Below are positions 24,487 through 34,146 of a DNA stretch of 64,000 nt, one piece after another. The notes beneath the pieces were generated by a model, which ran no database searches, was not told the origin of the DNA, and saw only the letters and a list, made by a program, of their open reading frames with translations. Where the stretch lies: contig CAWIQD010000006.1 in NCBI GenBank assembly GCA_963837945.1, forward strand, positions 411,595 through 475,594, written 5' to 3'. The position numbers and the translations under genes are program-made. How positions within the stretch are numbered: the stretch's first letter is position 1; each line of letters opens with the position of its first letter. The stretch comes from CAVUBL01 sp963837945. GTDB lineage: Bacteria; Acidobacteriota; Thermoanaerobaculia; Multivoradales; DATKCC01.

Positions 24487-24781
24487 AGCAGGAGGTTGGC
24501 GCTCCAAAACGGCGGACTCAGACGAGCCATCGTGCTCGGAGGGAGGGCTGGAGGAAGTTCGCCCAAGCGGCGATTAGACGACACCAGTGAACGCGCTAGA
24601 CGACGGGCACCGCGTCGCAGTTGACCCCTCCTGAAGGCTCTGCTAGATTGACTGACACGCCCCAGTCTGGAGGCAGATGCCGAACCGAGACCGGCGACAA
24701 CCAGAAGCGCTATTCGACACGAAGGGAGTCGTCCCTCTCCGCATAGCGGCCCGGTGACTCAGGTTGGTTAGGCCAAAGAAT
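24487..24781. promoter_or_regulatory. Intergenic with repeated terL-downstream promoter
   Basis: TTGACC (24621-24626) and TAGATT (24644-24649) with a 17-base spacer repeat the arrangement at 21514-21542. The rest shows no convincing gene; a 26-codon ORF at 24676 is not supported. The following VanZ-like gene is the likely target. Confidence 0.4.
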
Positions 24782-25246
24782 ATGAATGCAATACGAAGAA
24801 ACCGGGTAATAGCCTTTTCTATGGCAGCAGCGTGCCTCATTCTGGGCTCGGCTATCTACGTCTCTTTTCGACCAACGACACTCCTGATGTTCCGCTGGGC
24901 AGACGCATTAAATCTGACCCATTATCTCGAAGCAATGCGAGCTTCATCGAGCGGGCTCGAAAGACTTCTTCCCGCATGGGTTGTGTTTTCGCTGCCGTTT
25001 GCTCTGTGGGTTCTTGCCTACATGCTCTTCATTGAAGCAGTATGGGCGCACTCAGAATCCTGGGCACGGCTTGTTTGGTATTGGTGCATCCCACTTATCG
25101 CAATCTCCGCCGAACTTGCCCAAATCAAGCACATCATTCCAGGTAGGTTCGACTGGGGGGACTTGACCTTCATCATCTTCGCGATATCCACTGGCTGTTC
25201 CATAGCATTAATTCGCAGTCTTAGAAAGAGAGAAGGCGTGGCATGA
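24782..25246 (+). CDS. VanZ-like small membrane protein
   Basis: This 154-residue protein has four hydrophobic segments. The loop and helix AISAELAQIKHIIPGRFDWGDL matches the VanZ-type E-x2-Q and R-x-D-x2-D pattern. ATG 24782 was preferred to an upstream TTG. It overlaps the next gene by four bases. Codon use is less GC-rich than in the terminase region. VanZ proteins affect glycopeptide susceptibility or lipid processes in some bacteria; the role here is unknown. Confidence 0.6.
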   Translation: MNAIRRNRVIAFSMAAACLILGSAIYVSFRPTTLLMFRWADALNLTHYLEAMRASSSGLERLLPAWVVFSLPFALWVLAYMLFIEAVWAHSESWARLVWYWCIPLIAISAELAQIKHIIPGRFDWGDLTFIIFAISTGCSIALIRSLRKREGVA

Positions 25247-25668
25247 CTAAAGACCTGAGCCGCCACATTGCATCGTTCATAATTCTCGCAGCATTCTTGG
25301 TTCTTGCTGTGGGGAGCACGGATACGGATACGGACACACAGAAGGTCCAATCCCAAGCTCCAAGCTACACACTATCAGCAAACCAACTTTACAATGAGTA
25401 CGACAGCAATGAGGTTGCGGCAGATTCCAGGTACAAGGGCAAGGTAGTTGTTGTGACCGGGACGGTTCAAGATATCGGCAAGGATATCATGGACGATGCC
25501 TACATTGTAATTGGGGGCGATGGCTTCCTCGACGGTGTGCAATGCACGTTCACGAAGGGTAGCCAGTCCTCGGTCGCTCGCCTATCGAAGGGTCAGCAGG
25601 TTAGGGTAAAGGGGGAAGTGGCCGGCAAAATGGGACATGTCTTGGTCAAGAAGTGCAGCCTACAATAA
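25243..25668 (+). CDS. Exported OB-fold (tRNA_anti-like) protein
   Basis: This 141-residue protein has an N-terminal hydrophobic signal or anchor (FIILAAFLVLAVG). It is followed by an OB-fold of the tRNA_anti-like type: LYNEYDSNEVAADSRYKGK, VVVTGTVQDIGKDI, VQCTF and LSKGQQVRVKGEV. Such proteins are exported in many bacteria and have no fixed function. It is coupled to the VanZ-like gene by ATGA. Confidence 0.7.
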   Translation: MTKDLSRHIASFIILAAFLVLAVGSTDTDTDTQKVQSQAPSYTLSANQLYNEYDSNEVAADSRYKGKVVVVTGTVQDIGKDIMDDAYIVIGGDGFLDGVQCTFTKGSQSSVARLSKGQQVRVKGEVAGKMGHVLVKKCSLQ

Positions 25669-26077
25669 GACATAGCTAGGCGCTGCAGCGGACGACTGAG
25701 GCCCAGCGGTGAGTAGCAGAGGCGGCGTGCGACACGAAGTCGCTTCAGTAGGTGTCCTCCGAGATGAGAGGACCACCCGTACCGCCGGGTGAATCTAAGG
25801 GTCTGAATGACGAGCGCCCCGGAAAATGTACCGAAGCGTGCTGGTCACGGGATCGATAGACACAGAGGAGCGCCGTGAGCCACCGCACGAGGGACGGCCT
25901 GCCTGGTAGACTCCAGCCAACACGTAATTGCTGGGTCGGTCCACGGGCCTTTGAAGTGCTTGAGCCGCATGCGGGAAGCTCGCACGTACGGTTTGAACAG
26001 CCGGGGACCGAGGCCGGCTCGCTCGACAAGTGGCACTCGCAACCATTGTGAACAACATGCAGCAAGGAGGGCGATCG
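25669..26077 (+). ncRNA. Group II intron 3' remnant (domain V at 25962-25994)
   Basis: GAGCCGCATGCG (25962-25973) and CGCACGTACGGTTT (25981-25994) form the domain V hairpin of a group II intron, including the AGC triad strand and the conserved CGCACGTACGG side. No reverse-transcriptase ORF and no full domain I are present in the 400-base gap. A GTGCGAC at about 25728 resembles an intron 5' end but the distance is too short for a complete ribozyme. It is most likely a truncated remnant. Confidence 0.6.
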
Positions 26078-26830
26078 ATGACACGAAGCAGCGTTCTACT
26101 CGCAGCCGGCAATGCTCTGCTTGGTCTGAGTTTGACCGCCTGCGTCGGTATGGCGCCGTCGAAACTCAAGCAGCGGCCCTTTTACCCGCTAGGAGCAACG
26201 CCAGAGCACATCGCACTGCCGGCGTTGAATACTGAGGCGGTTGCCCAGGTCGGCGATACCATGATCGAAGGCGGGAATGTGTACCGCCGTCCGGCCATCA
26301 GGCTTCTGTCACCTGTCGTTCATCACGGCATTAGCAAGGCCGACTACACGATCTGGATTCCCGAGAGCGACCTCGTCGCATCTGGTACAGCTGCTCCGGG
26401 TTCCGCGGGTGGAACCTTCTTTGAAGCACCTCAGCCCCTACGGTTCAAGTCTCTAGGGATGGCGCAGGTCAGAGGGGGCATCTTCCTGCCTGAAAGCCCT
26501 AGCGCAACTCCAGAGATCTACTGGCACGCAACAGACACCGGTGTCCCTCTGGTCGACCCGGATTTGTCAATCCGCGTTGAGCGCACAACCCACGAAGACT
26601 GGCAGACGGACAGCTTTCGCCGGGAGCTGGTGTACAACGGGCGCTCCGGAGCCACGATCAAGCTGCTCTACAGGGAGTTTAGCGAAGAGCGCATCCGGCC
26701 CGCCTTCAGCCAGGAGGTAACATACGACCTCCAGGCGGGCCAGACAATTGGCTTCAAGGGCGCCCGCTTCCAAGTTGTCGATGCCGACAACATTCGTATT
26801 AAATACGTGGTGCTCCATCACTTCGACTGA
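26078..26830 (+). CDS. Hypothetical lipoprotein
   Basis: This 250-residue protein has a signal peptide and lipobox (LLGLSLTACVG). The mature part is beta-rich, without recognised domain; LRRELVYNGRSG-like and VTYDLQAGQTIGFKGARFQVV segments suggest beta strands. The start at 26078 has GGAGGG upstream. It stands alone between the intron remnant and the IS630 element. Export to the outer membrane or periplasm is likely. Confidence 0.6.
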   Translation: MTRSSVLLAAGNALLGLSLTACVGMAPSKLKQRPFYPLGATPEHIALPALNTEAVAQVGDTMIEGGNVYRRPAIRLLSPVVHHGISKADYTIWIPESDLVASGTAAPGSAGGTFFEAPQPLRFKSLGMAQVRGGIFLPESPSATPEIYWHATDTGVPLVDPDLSIRVERTTHEDWQTDSFRRELVYNGRSGATIKLLYREFSEERIRPAFSQEVTYDLQAGQTIGFKGARFQVVDADNIRIKYVVLHHFD

Positions 26831-27066
26831 ACGCCTGTTGGGCTCGCGCTGTGCGGGACAAGATCCATGATGTCCAGGACAGGATCATTGCTCGATCCAA
26901 CGACCTCACTCGTCCGAGCATTCACCCAGGCGCCGGTGCAACGAGTTCTGCGCGCTTGACGAACGGAAGGCCCTAACGGTGCAGACTCCGGACACGCATA
27001 TTCCGGCTCAGTCCGATATGCTGGCTTCATGTGATGGATGAACTTCCAGATCACCACTCCGTCCTA

Positions 27067-28284
27067 GTACCGAGTAACATCTAAAGTTGCGGATAGAGGC
27101 GCTTGAGCTTGATGCGAGCATCGGAGTTTCTGAACTGCCAATCGATGGTTGACGACCGAGTATTGCGGTCGCCCTCCCAAGCGGCGATCTCCGATTGCAT
27201 GGTGTCCTTGTCTGGGATGCGTCGGTCGAGGCACTGCTTTTGAAGGACGCTGAGCTCGATCTCGGCAACATTCAACCAGCTGCCGTGCTTGGGCGTATGG
27301 TGGATCTCGAGCCGCTCGGCCAGCCGCCGCGCTTCCTGCGGTTCGAAGGCCTGATAGAGGGACGCTGTCGTATGGGTGTTCAGGTTGTCGAGGATGAGCC
27401 GCACCTTGACGCAATCAGGGTAGCGGTCGTGCAGCATGCCCTGGATCCACAGGGCCCAGTCCGTGGCGGCACGGTGCTCCGTGACGCTTACATGCCTTCG
27501 CCCTCCGAGTGGTTCGACCTCCAGGAAGATCTGAGCGACGCCGTTGCGGACGTACTCGTGATCCACGCGCGCCGGCCTTCCGGGTGCCGCCGGGATAGGG
27601 TCCTTCACTTCGCCGACGAGTTGCCTGGAAGATTCGTCCATGCAAACCACGGGGTAGAGGGGATCGTAGGGCAACGCGTACACCGCGAGCACGTCCTCCA
27701 TGGCGGCTACGAAGGCTGCATTCTCTTTCGGCGGGATCTTCCAGTACTCCCGGCGGTGAGGTTGAAATTCGTTTTTTTTAAAACCCTCTGCACGGTCATG
27801 TGCGAGACGCTCGGCGCCAGATCCAGCTCCACCGCTTTTTCCGCGAGCAACCGCACGGTCCAGCGCTCTCGCCCCTTCGGTGGCTCGGAGCAGGCCAGTG
27901 CGATCAAGTGCGCCTCGAACTCCCCTCCGAAGATCACCTCTCGTGGTGGCTTCTCCGCCTGTTTGCGCGTCAGTGCGGCTTCGAGCCCCTCTTCGACGAG
28001 GCGTCTCTTCAGATGTTCGATCGTTCGGGGCGTCACGCCCAACGCCTCCGCCGTGTCCGCCACCCTCCAGGCAGGTCCCTCGGGCCCAGCATCGCACAGG
28101 AGCAACGCTCGTGCATACAGGAACCGCTTCGCTCCGGTCTTGCCGTTCCGAGTCACCGCCTCCAGCTCACTCCGCTCTTGAGGAGTCAACGTCACCCGAT
28201 AGCGCGGCTTCATGGCAGCTCCCTCCGTAAGGTTCCGCCATGACGATGCCACACTATCTACGAAGAATCAAGCGTTACATGGTA
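27067..28284 (-). mobile_element. IS630-family insertion sequence
   Basis: Terminal inverted repeats GTACCGAGTAAC (left) and GTTACATGGTAC (right) match at 10 of 12 positions. Each is flanked by TA (27065-27066 and 28285-28286), the IS630 target. The length is about 1.2 kb, with the transposase on the minus strand. The gap 26831-27066 before it holds no gene I can support. Confidence 0.75.
27081..28213 (-). CDS. IS630 transposase in two frames
   Basis: The upstream frame (ATG 28213, MKPRYRVTLTPQERSEL) encodes the HTH domains (VADTAEALGVTPRTIEHLKRR). The downstream frame holds the DDE catalytic core: VVCMDESS, LILDNLNTHT and SWLNVAEIELS. The frames meet at a run of eight A (minus strand, about 27772-27779), a usual site for programmed frameshifting in IS630. 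The joined product is about 375 residues. This is a normal IS arrangement rather than decay. Confidence 0.75.
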
Positions 28285-28288
28285 CTAG

Positions 28289-28712
28289 ACTCGGGGTACA
28301 AGGTAGGGGATCAGTCTCCTGTCGCCCGTAGGGCGGGCCTGCCCAGCAGTACCAGAACATCCTCGGCCCCTATGTTCCGCGGACCTCGGACCGCGGACTT
28401 CGACAGTCCCGTTCTCGGTTCCTAGCGACTCCGTTCAGACCCCTGATCGCCTCGGCCGTGCCTCTCCCGCGCCAGCCGCGCGCGCGCTGGTAAGGTTTGT
28501 GGCAGGCGATTCTTCGCCGACCAAGGACGAGTTGTAGGCCAACCGAGATCAGCCCGCAGCACACTTAACGTCAATACTTGGCATTCGGGACTGCGCCAAA
28601 TACTGAGCGCCGTTCGATCCCGTGCACTTTTGATGTTGGTTGCGGTCGAGTACCTTCCTTTGCGAACCCCCTTGCGTATTTCTTCACGGTTGTCAGCGTC
28701 CATTGAGGCTCG
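28289..28712. other. Intergenic region without recognised gene
   Basis: No ORF with coding character and no RNA gene was recognised. A short direct repeat (CCGCGGAC, twice near 28377-28398) is present. The next box at 28713 marks the start of the ATP-grasp/STAND cargo. Confidence 0.4.
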
Positions 28713-28729
28713 GATAACTAGAGGTTCTC
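28713..28729 (+). promoter_or_regulatory. GATAAC-N5-GTT box, left of ATP-grasp gene
   Basis: GATAACTAGAGGTTCTC ends 16 bases before the ATP-grasp ATG. Its first 14 bases recur in inverted orientation at 32145-32161 upstream of the convergent STAND gene. The form is shared with the boxes at 54637 and 56473. Confidence 0.55.
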
Positions 28730-28745
28730 CTACGCGAGTTCACCG

Positions 28746-29768
28746 ATGGCGAATTGGCTCCTAGACTTTCCAGATCGGGAAACCTTCCGAATACTCTACT
28801 TAGCACAGTATGCTCCCTGTGGACCAGCCTTTCAAGAAGTCGTATACCCCATCGATGGCGGCTACCCAGCCTATCACTACCATGTATTCTCCGAACTTCG
28901 AGCTCTCGGCTTTCAAGTTTACTCCTCTCCTAGCCCAACATCTCTATATACTGGTTGCGGCAACGTTGACTATGTATATTCTCTTTTAAATCGTATGCCC
29001 ATCCGAGACTCAGAGATCTTTGTCTCTTCGTTCTGCGAATACTTATCCCTTCCCTACCTTGGCGCACCTCCTGCCGTGCGTGCACTAGCAGAAGACAAAT
29101 TTCTCTTTAAGTTGTTCCTCCGGGGACTTGGAATAGAGACCCCGGCGGGCTTTGTATGCCGAGCAGACGAGCCCGAACGCCCATCCCCCACCTTCTCGGC
29201 TCCATTCTTCATAAAAGATAGAAAGGGGGCAGCCTCCGAAGGTATTAGCCGGCGGAACCTTGCCGACACGTGGGATGCAGCTCTATGCGGGCTAACCGAA
29301 CTTCTGGGGTGCGGGAAAGACGCCCTGGTGGAACAGTTCTGCAGTGGGGTAGACGTTACTGTCCCCGTCGTAGGAGCTAACCCGTACAAGATCCTTGGGT
29401 ACGTACACCCGCGCTCAGACGAAGAAGGCTCGATACTGACGCATAGACTTAAGCTGGACAACCCGCTCGGTTACGAGCTGATTTCCCTGCCAAGGCAGAC
29501 GCAACGCACGATCGGATCGCATGTCGCCGCCATCTGGGAGGCCGTGGGACCGATCGACTACTTTCGACTTGACTACCGCTATGACCCGAAAACGAACGCC
29601 CTCAACCTACTCGAAATGAATATCTGCTGCCACCTTGACGAGGGAAGTTCGATTGACTTGGCCGCTTCAAATCTAGGCGTTGGGTTCCGGGACCTCTTGG
29701 TGCATGTGATCCGGTATAGCCAACTTCGACAGAGCATGAGCAGGGAGAAAATCCAGTGGGTTCTGTGA
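28746..29768 (+). CDS. ATP-grasp ligase, D-Ala-D-Ala-ligase-like
   Basis: This 340-residue protein has an ATP-grasp layout: EDKFLFKLFLRGLGIETPAGFV (central domain start), FIKDRKGAASEGISR (glycine-rich loop), ALVEQFCSGVDVTVPVVG and IDYFRLDYRYD then LNLLEMNICC (Mg ligands, E-x-N). This is the pattern of Ddl-like amino-acid ligases that form amide bonds through acyl-phosphates. GC is low (roughly half) compared with the surrounding DNA. It converges on the STAND/TPR gene and overlaps it by 96 bases. Substrates are unknown. Confidence 0.75.
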   Translation: MANWLLDFPDRETFRILYLAQYAPCGPAFQEVVYPIDGGYPAYHYHVFSELRALGFQVYSSPSPTSLYTGCGNVDYVYSLLNRMPIRDSEIFVSSFCEYLSLPYLGAPPAVRALAEDKFLFKLFLRGLGIETPAGFVCRADEPERPSPTFSAPFFIKDRKGAASEGISRRNLADTWDAALCGLTELLGCGKDALVEQFCSGVDVTVPVVGANPYKILGYVHPRSDEEGSILTHRLKLDNPLGYELISLPRQTQRTIGSHVAAIWEAVGPIDYFRLDYRYDPKTNALNLLEMNICCHLDEGSSIDLAASNLGVGFRDLLVHVIRYSQLRQSMSREKIQWVL

Positions 29769-32114
29769 CCAATATTGGTGATAGTCAAAGCTGTAATTTT
29801 CAAGTAGCATTTTAGGCGAGAGATGGCCTCCGTCAACGAGAATCTTAAGCAGTTCCAGCTGAGCCAGTCCCGGCTCGAAACCAGAGGTGTATGCCCTAAA
29901 ATAGAGTTCGGCCGCGGAATCTCTTTCAACGTTCAGGTATCGACTCAGTAGGAGGGCGTTGGCATAGGCGTGAAAACGTGCTTCGGACAGGCTCGCCCGA
30001 GCGGCGGCGGCCTCCAACTGGTCTAGACGCTCTCTAGCCTCCGTCGCTCTTTCCAGAAGCACAAGAAGCACCGCCACCAAGGACAGTAGCTGTAGCTGAG
30101 GAAAATTTCCAAATTCGAAGAAGGTAAGCATGTTTTCACCGCGACGCAATGCATCCTCCAATCGTCCAAGGAAAGCGAGGGTCACGACCAGATTAAAACC
30201 AACCTCTTCAAGATGCTGGGTCCCAAAGACAGCAAGCTCGCCATAAGCTTCCTCGAAGAGCTCCAAAGCCTTGCGGTGATTGCCCTCATAGGCGAAGAGG
30301 GTTCCTAAGTTCGCCTGTGTCGTGAAATAGCCGTACCAGTCTTTTTGCTCTCTGAAAATATCTTGTGCAGCAACCAATATCTCTCTCGCGTGCTCATAGC
30401 TCGCGCTTTCCCCCCAGAGAAACACCGACGCACCCGTACGAAGAAGATACGGGAAGTTCCTTGCCTCGCGGAGGCTATGTCTCCAACTCTCGAAGAACTT
30501 GAGCGCCGCTTGGTAGTCCCCTTCATGAAGGAAATTGATTAAGTAGAACGACACCGAAACCACTTGTTCTTCTGGAAGGGAAGCGTCGTCAAGCAGCGCG
30601 TCGAACTCCCTCTGCGACTCAGCATGCATGCGCAGTCTATTCACTGCGACTGCGTGCAATAGGCGCAGCAGTCTGTAAGGCTCCCAGACCTCTCTGGAGA
30701 CAGCGTCAAAGATCTCTTTGGCAGAAGCGTAGTCCTGAGTAGAGACGAAGAACGCCACCCTCACATAGATATCTTCCACTGTCTGCGGGCGGGACTGAAT
30801 CGCTTCGTCGATATACTCGCGCCCTCGCTCAAGGCTTCCCTGCTGCAATGCGAGCTTGAGCACCTGTTGTGCATAGATACTGCGACGGTCTGGGTCCACA
30901 AGCGCTGCTAATCGATAAAGAAGCCTTGAAACATAGGATTTGGAGTGCCGTGGGGAGGATTGCGCCACCTTCTTGAAGTATTCGTAGACCTCGTTCGCGG
31001 TGGCGAGAAGGAGGGAGGCGTCCGCACTGACAGCCTGTAACTCTGGTGACGAAGTGGAGGAGAGGCGGAGGACGCTGTCGTTGGTTTCATTCCTTGTAGA
31101 TGCGAGGAGCCCTAGCGTCTTCAGCTTGCGTAGGGACTGCTGCAAGGCCTGCGGGCCAGAGTAGTAGACAGTCGGCGAGGATGCTAGGAGAAGTTGGAGA
31201 TCGCTCTCCAGGAGCGGCTGCCTGGCCACCCATAACACAGCGAGAAGGTATCTCTCCGTCGATGTTATGCGCTCGATTTTAGCGATCGAATCGAAGGGCA
31301 GGGAAGCTGGCCGACCCTCGAGCGCCGAGAGTATGGAGAACACATTGCCCCCAGCGGCATCCGCAATCTCGGCGGCTTTTTGCTCGCCAATTTCTCGCTT
31401 CCTCAAGAACGCCAGGGCCTCCACTAGGTGTCCCGTCGGCCTAGCGAAGTCCGCTTCTGCGATGGAGATTCCTGTCGATGACAGGCGACTCTTCCATTGG
31501 TCGTAAGTGAGCGCGCTGGTCGGTCGCTGGACAAAGAAAAGGACAAACCGAATGTTTTGGTAAAGGGGGGAATGAAGGCCATCGAGCAGTTCTCGCAGGT
31601 CTGCAACAGCATCCTGTGCATTGTCAACGACGACCAAGACTTGATCGGGCCGCCAAAGCCGCCCGCAGAGAAAGCGCGCCAGGATTTCTATAGGAAGTGA
31701 AGGGAAGTGGGAGAAGGATAGAGACGGAAGGGGCGGGAGCCAAGGGGCTGCACCTGCTGGCAAGAGTTGTGTCCCAATCTTCGGTAGGACCACGCTCAGT
31801 GCCTTGAGAATCAGACCCTTTCCACCATACCGGGCGAGTGCAAGCTGGAGGCGTGGCCGTAAGGAGTAACGCTGAAAGAAATTAACGATGCTCTGCGCAA
31901 GATCTTCTGAAGCCTGGGCTCCATCGAAGAAGAGCGCGGGAAATTTGGCAATATATTCCTGCACAAGGTGGCGAGCGAAGAAACTGACACCAGTCGTCTG
32001 GCCCCCTTTGAAGATTAAGCATCGGACCGTAGGCGAGACACCCTGTTCCGCCAGACTCTGGACTCGCAGGCGTTCGGTCTCGCGGTTGGCGAGTTCCTTC
32101 AACAACCTACTCAT
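29673..32114 (-). CDS. STAND-like P-loop NTPase with TPR repeats
   Basis: From ATG 32114 this is an 813-residue protein. The N-terminal NTPase has a degenerate Walker A, FKGGQTTGVS (about 36-45, Val where Lys is expected), and a Walker B-like LVVVDNAQD. Winged-helix-like and long helical TPR repeats follow (for example ALKFFESWRHSLREARNFP, KALELFEEAYGEL). STAND-TPR proteins often act as regulators or phage sensors. The loss of the Walker lysine suggests weak or no ATP hydrolysis. Its last 32 codons overlap the ATP-grasp gene tail to tail. GC is low. Confidence 0.7.
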   Translation of the reverse strand: MSRLLKELANRETERLRVQSLAEQGVSPTVRCLIFKGGQTTGVSFFARHLVQEYIAKFPALFFDGAQASEDLAQSIVNFFQRYSLRPRLQLALARYGGKGLILKALSVVLPKIGTQLLPAGAAPWLPPLPSLSFSHFPSLPIEILARFLCGRLWRPDQVLVVVDNAQDAVADLRELLDGLHSPLYQNIRFVLFFVQRPTSALTYDQWKSRLSSTGISIAEADFARPTGHLVEALAFLRKREIGEQKAAEIADAAGGNVFSILSALEGRPASLPFDSIAKIERITSTERYLLAVLWVARQPLLESDLQLLLASSPTVYYSGPQALQQSLRKLKTLGLLASTRNETNDSVLRLSSTSSPELQAVSADASLLLATANEVYEYFKKVAQSSPRHSKSYVSRLLYRLAALVDPDRRSIYAQQVLKLALQQGSLERGREYIDEAIQSRPQTVEDIYVRVAFFVSTQDYASAKEIFDAVSREVWEPYRLLRLLHAVAVNRLRMHAESQREFDALLDDASLPEEQVVSVSFYLINFLHEGDYQAALKFFESWRHSLREARNFPYLLRTGASVFLWGESASYEHAREILVAAQDIFREQKDWYGYFTTQANLGTLFAYEGNHRKALELFEEAYGELAVFGTQHLEEVGFNLVVTLAFLGRLEDALRRGENMLTFFEFGNFPQLQLLSLVAVLLVLLERATEARERLDQLEAAAARASLSEARFHAYANALLLSRYLNVERDSAAELYFRAYTSGFEPGLAQLELLKILVDGGHLSPKMLLENYSFDYHQYWSQNPLDFLPAHALSKLAIPDHMHQEVPEPNA

Positions 32115-32144
32115 GGCTCGGGCACTTCTACTTAAGTGTTGCGG

Positions 32145-32161
32145 GTAACCTCTAGTTATCT
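32145..32161 (-). promoter_or_regulatory. GATAAC-N5-GTT box upstream of STAND gene
   Basis: On the minus strand it reads GATAACTAGAGGTTACC, 30 bases before the STAND ATG. It is the inverted partner of the box at 28713-28729, identical over 14 bases. The pair brackets the two convergent genes. Confidence 0.55.
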
Positions 32162-32597
32162 GGAGGGCTGCGGTTGATTCGACTGCCCAAGTAGCACGCC
32201 TACCCTTGATTACGTCCCATCCTCCGGGTATCTCACCAGTAGGGCCAGTCCTCTGAGAGTGACAGTCTCCGGAAGGAGGATTCAAGTATATGCCCTGTCA
32301 CCAACTGCCGCAACTCGCGAGCATTGCCGGGCCTCGGGCAGCCAGAGCGTGGGGCTTTCGGGGACTGGCGTTCCCCTCCGCTTCCGTGGTCTGCGGCTCT
32401 CACTCTGCTCCGAGACACTTCGCTCGTGGTGGCGAATCGCCAGTCTCCAGGCTCCTAAGGAGGCCCGGCTCGCCAGGCTCCAGACCAGTCCTTCGAGCCC
32501 CGGGGAACCCGGGCTCGAAGCCCCCGCCCTAGAACCCACCGTCTAGGGAGCAAGGCGGCTCTCCCCCGGCGGCCACTCGATCGCCTCGGGATGCGTC
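32162..32597. other. Intergenic with long hairpin
   Basis: CTTCGAGCCC (32491-32500) and GGGCTCGAAG (32511-32520) form a perfect 10-bp stem with a 10-base loop. No T-run follows. No gene was recognised in the rest of the stretch. Confidence 0.45.
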
Positions 32598-32890
32598 TCA
32601 GTCGATCGCCGGCAGCCGGAGCGCCCGGCTCGCCTGGCGCTTCGCCCGGTTTCCCCGCCGGTCGTACTTCGCCGTCGTCACCGCGTCCGCGTGCCCGACG
32701 AGCTCCTGCACGGTGAGGAGGTCCACCCCCGCCGCCAGCCGCCGGACACATAGGTTCTCCTGAAGCTCCGCCGCTTCAAGATGTACAAGACCGCCTCTCC
32801 ACGGAGACGGGAGATCGGCACCTCCCCCGTCGACCGCACCGGGCAGAAGAGCGGCCCGGGCTCGCCACCTGGTCTTCGGGGGCCTGGACG
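32598..32890 (-). pseudogene. xerC-like recombinase 3' remnant
   Basis: The minus strand encodes RSTGEVPISRLRGEAV and, in a shifted frame, AAGVDLLTVQELVGHADAVT and TAKYDRRG. This parallels the C-terminal part of the recombinase at 34147-35133. About 14 codons containing the catalytic HxxR helix start are missing and the frame is broken. It lies downstream of the intact gene with a TonB-type gene between, the same arrangement as terL and its remnant. Confidence 0.7.
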
Positions 32891-33052
32891 TCGCCCGCCC
32901 TCGCCTCGAGGTGGGGCACGGCTACGCCGCCTCCCAGGTCTGCGAAGTAGCTCGCTCCCGTCCGCTCGGGCGCCGGCCGGGCCGCAGGCCTTCGAGCACC
33001 GAGAGGTTGAGCCCGCGGCTCTACGCTCGATCCCGGCTTGCCCCCCCGGCGA

Positions 33053-34036
33053 TCAGTGGCCGCGCAACTGGAAGCGGATGGCGAGGTTGTAGGAGACGCT
33101 CACGGGCTTGCCGTTCAAGTGCGCGGGCCGAAACCTCCACCTGGAGACCGTCTCGATCGCCGCCTCGGTGAGACCTTGGGGCAGGGCCCGGACCGGCCGG
33201 ACGCACACGAACTTCCCCGACTGGTCGACGATCCCTACCAGGATCACGTTGCCTTCGATGCCTGCTTGCCGGGCCGGCTCCGTGTACCGCGGGGCCGGAT
33301 CATGCTGCTTGACGGGCGCCCAGACCGTCCCATGGCCAGCGGTATCCTCGGTCCCGTCCTCCCTGGAGTCCAGAACCTGCTGGTGGCGACATTCCGCGGC
33401 GAAGCGCATCTCTCCGCGGAGGGCCTCCGGCGGCTCGCGCTTCAGGAACTCGTCCAGCGTCGCCGCGGCCTCCTCGTCATGCCCGAGGGACTCCTGGATC
33501 TTCGCCAGGTAATAGAGCGCCTCGGTCGCCCGCGCGTCGTCTCCGCGCGCGACCTCGCGGACTGCCGAGGCCGCCCACTCGAGGGCCTCGAGCCTCTTCG
33601 CGGTCGTTTCGGTCCTGCCGGCCTGGTCGATCGGCGCTCGGTCCAGGAAGAAGAGGAGCTTTCCCAGGAGTAGCAGCGCTCGCCGCCGTTCCTCGGCACT
33701 CGGTCGCCAGCTTGCGGCCGGCGCGAGGCTCCTCTCCTCGAACAAGCCGAGGATCAGGTTACCCGCCCGCCGATAGTCCCGGAGCTCGACCAGGCTCTCG
33801 GCCAGGTCCAGCCGCTGGGACAGGGGCGCAGCTCGGCTTTCAGGCATCGCCGCCAGGAGGCGCACGTAGGCTTTGTGCTCCTTGCCTCGACCGAGCTCCT
33901 CACGAGCCAGCGCCAGCTCCCGCGTCAGCCGGGCGACGGGCGCCGGGGCGGGTGCAGCGTCGGCGCCGAGCAAGGCCGCCCCGGGAAGCATGAGGAGAGC
34001 GGCGGCGAAGGCGAGGCTCGTGCGCTTCTTCATCAT
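33053..34036 (-). CDS. TonB C-terminal-domain protein
   Basis: This 327-residue protein has a signal peptide (SLAFAAALLMLPGAALLGADA). A helical TPR-like middle (RDYRRAGNLILGLFEE, EALYYLAKIQESLGHDEEAAATL) follows, then a C-terminal TonB fold (YTEPARQAGIEGNVILVGIV, GLTEAAIETVSRWRFRPA). Stand-alone periplasmic TonB-domain proteins are common in Acidobacteria- and Myxococcus-like genomes. Two adjacent ATGs (34036, 34033) are possible starts. It looks like a chromosomal-type gene carried as cargo. Confidence 0.75.
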   Translation of the reverse strand: MMKKRTSLAFAAALLMLPGAALLGADAAPAPAPVARLTRELALAREELGRGKEHKAYVRLLAAMPESRAAPLSQRLDLAESLVELRDYRRAGNLILGLFEERSLAPAASWRPSAEERRRALLLLGKLLFFLDRAPIDQAGRTETTAKRLEALEWAASAVREVARGDDARATEALYYLAKIQESLGHDEEAAATLDEFLKREPPEALRGEMRFAAECRHQQVLDSREDGTEDTAGHGTVWAPVKQHDPAPRYTEPARQAGIEGNVILVGIVDQSGKFVCVRPVRALPQGLTEAAIETVSRWRFRPAHLNGKPVSVSYNLAIRFQLRGH

Positions 34037-34146
34037 TTGAGCAGCTCTCGAAGTCGCCATCGCCTGGATGTGCGGATGCGCGCGCTTCCATTTCGGTCGG
34101 AGGCCGCCGTCGAGAATCGATGTCAGCTGTCAAGGGACGCGCACTT

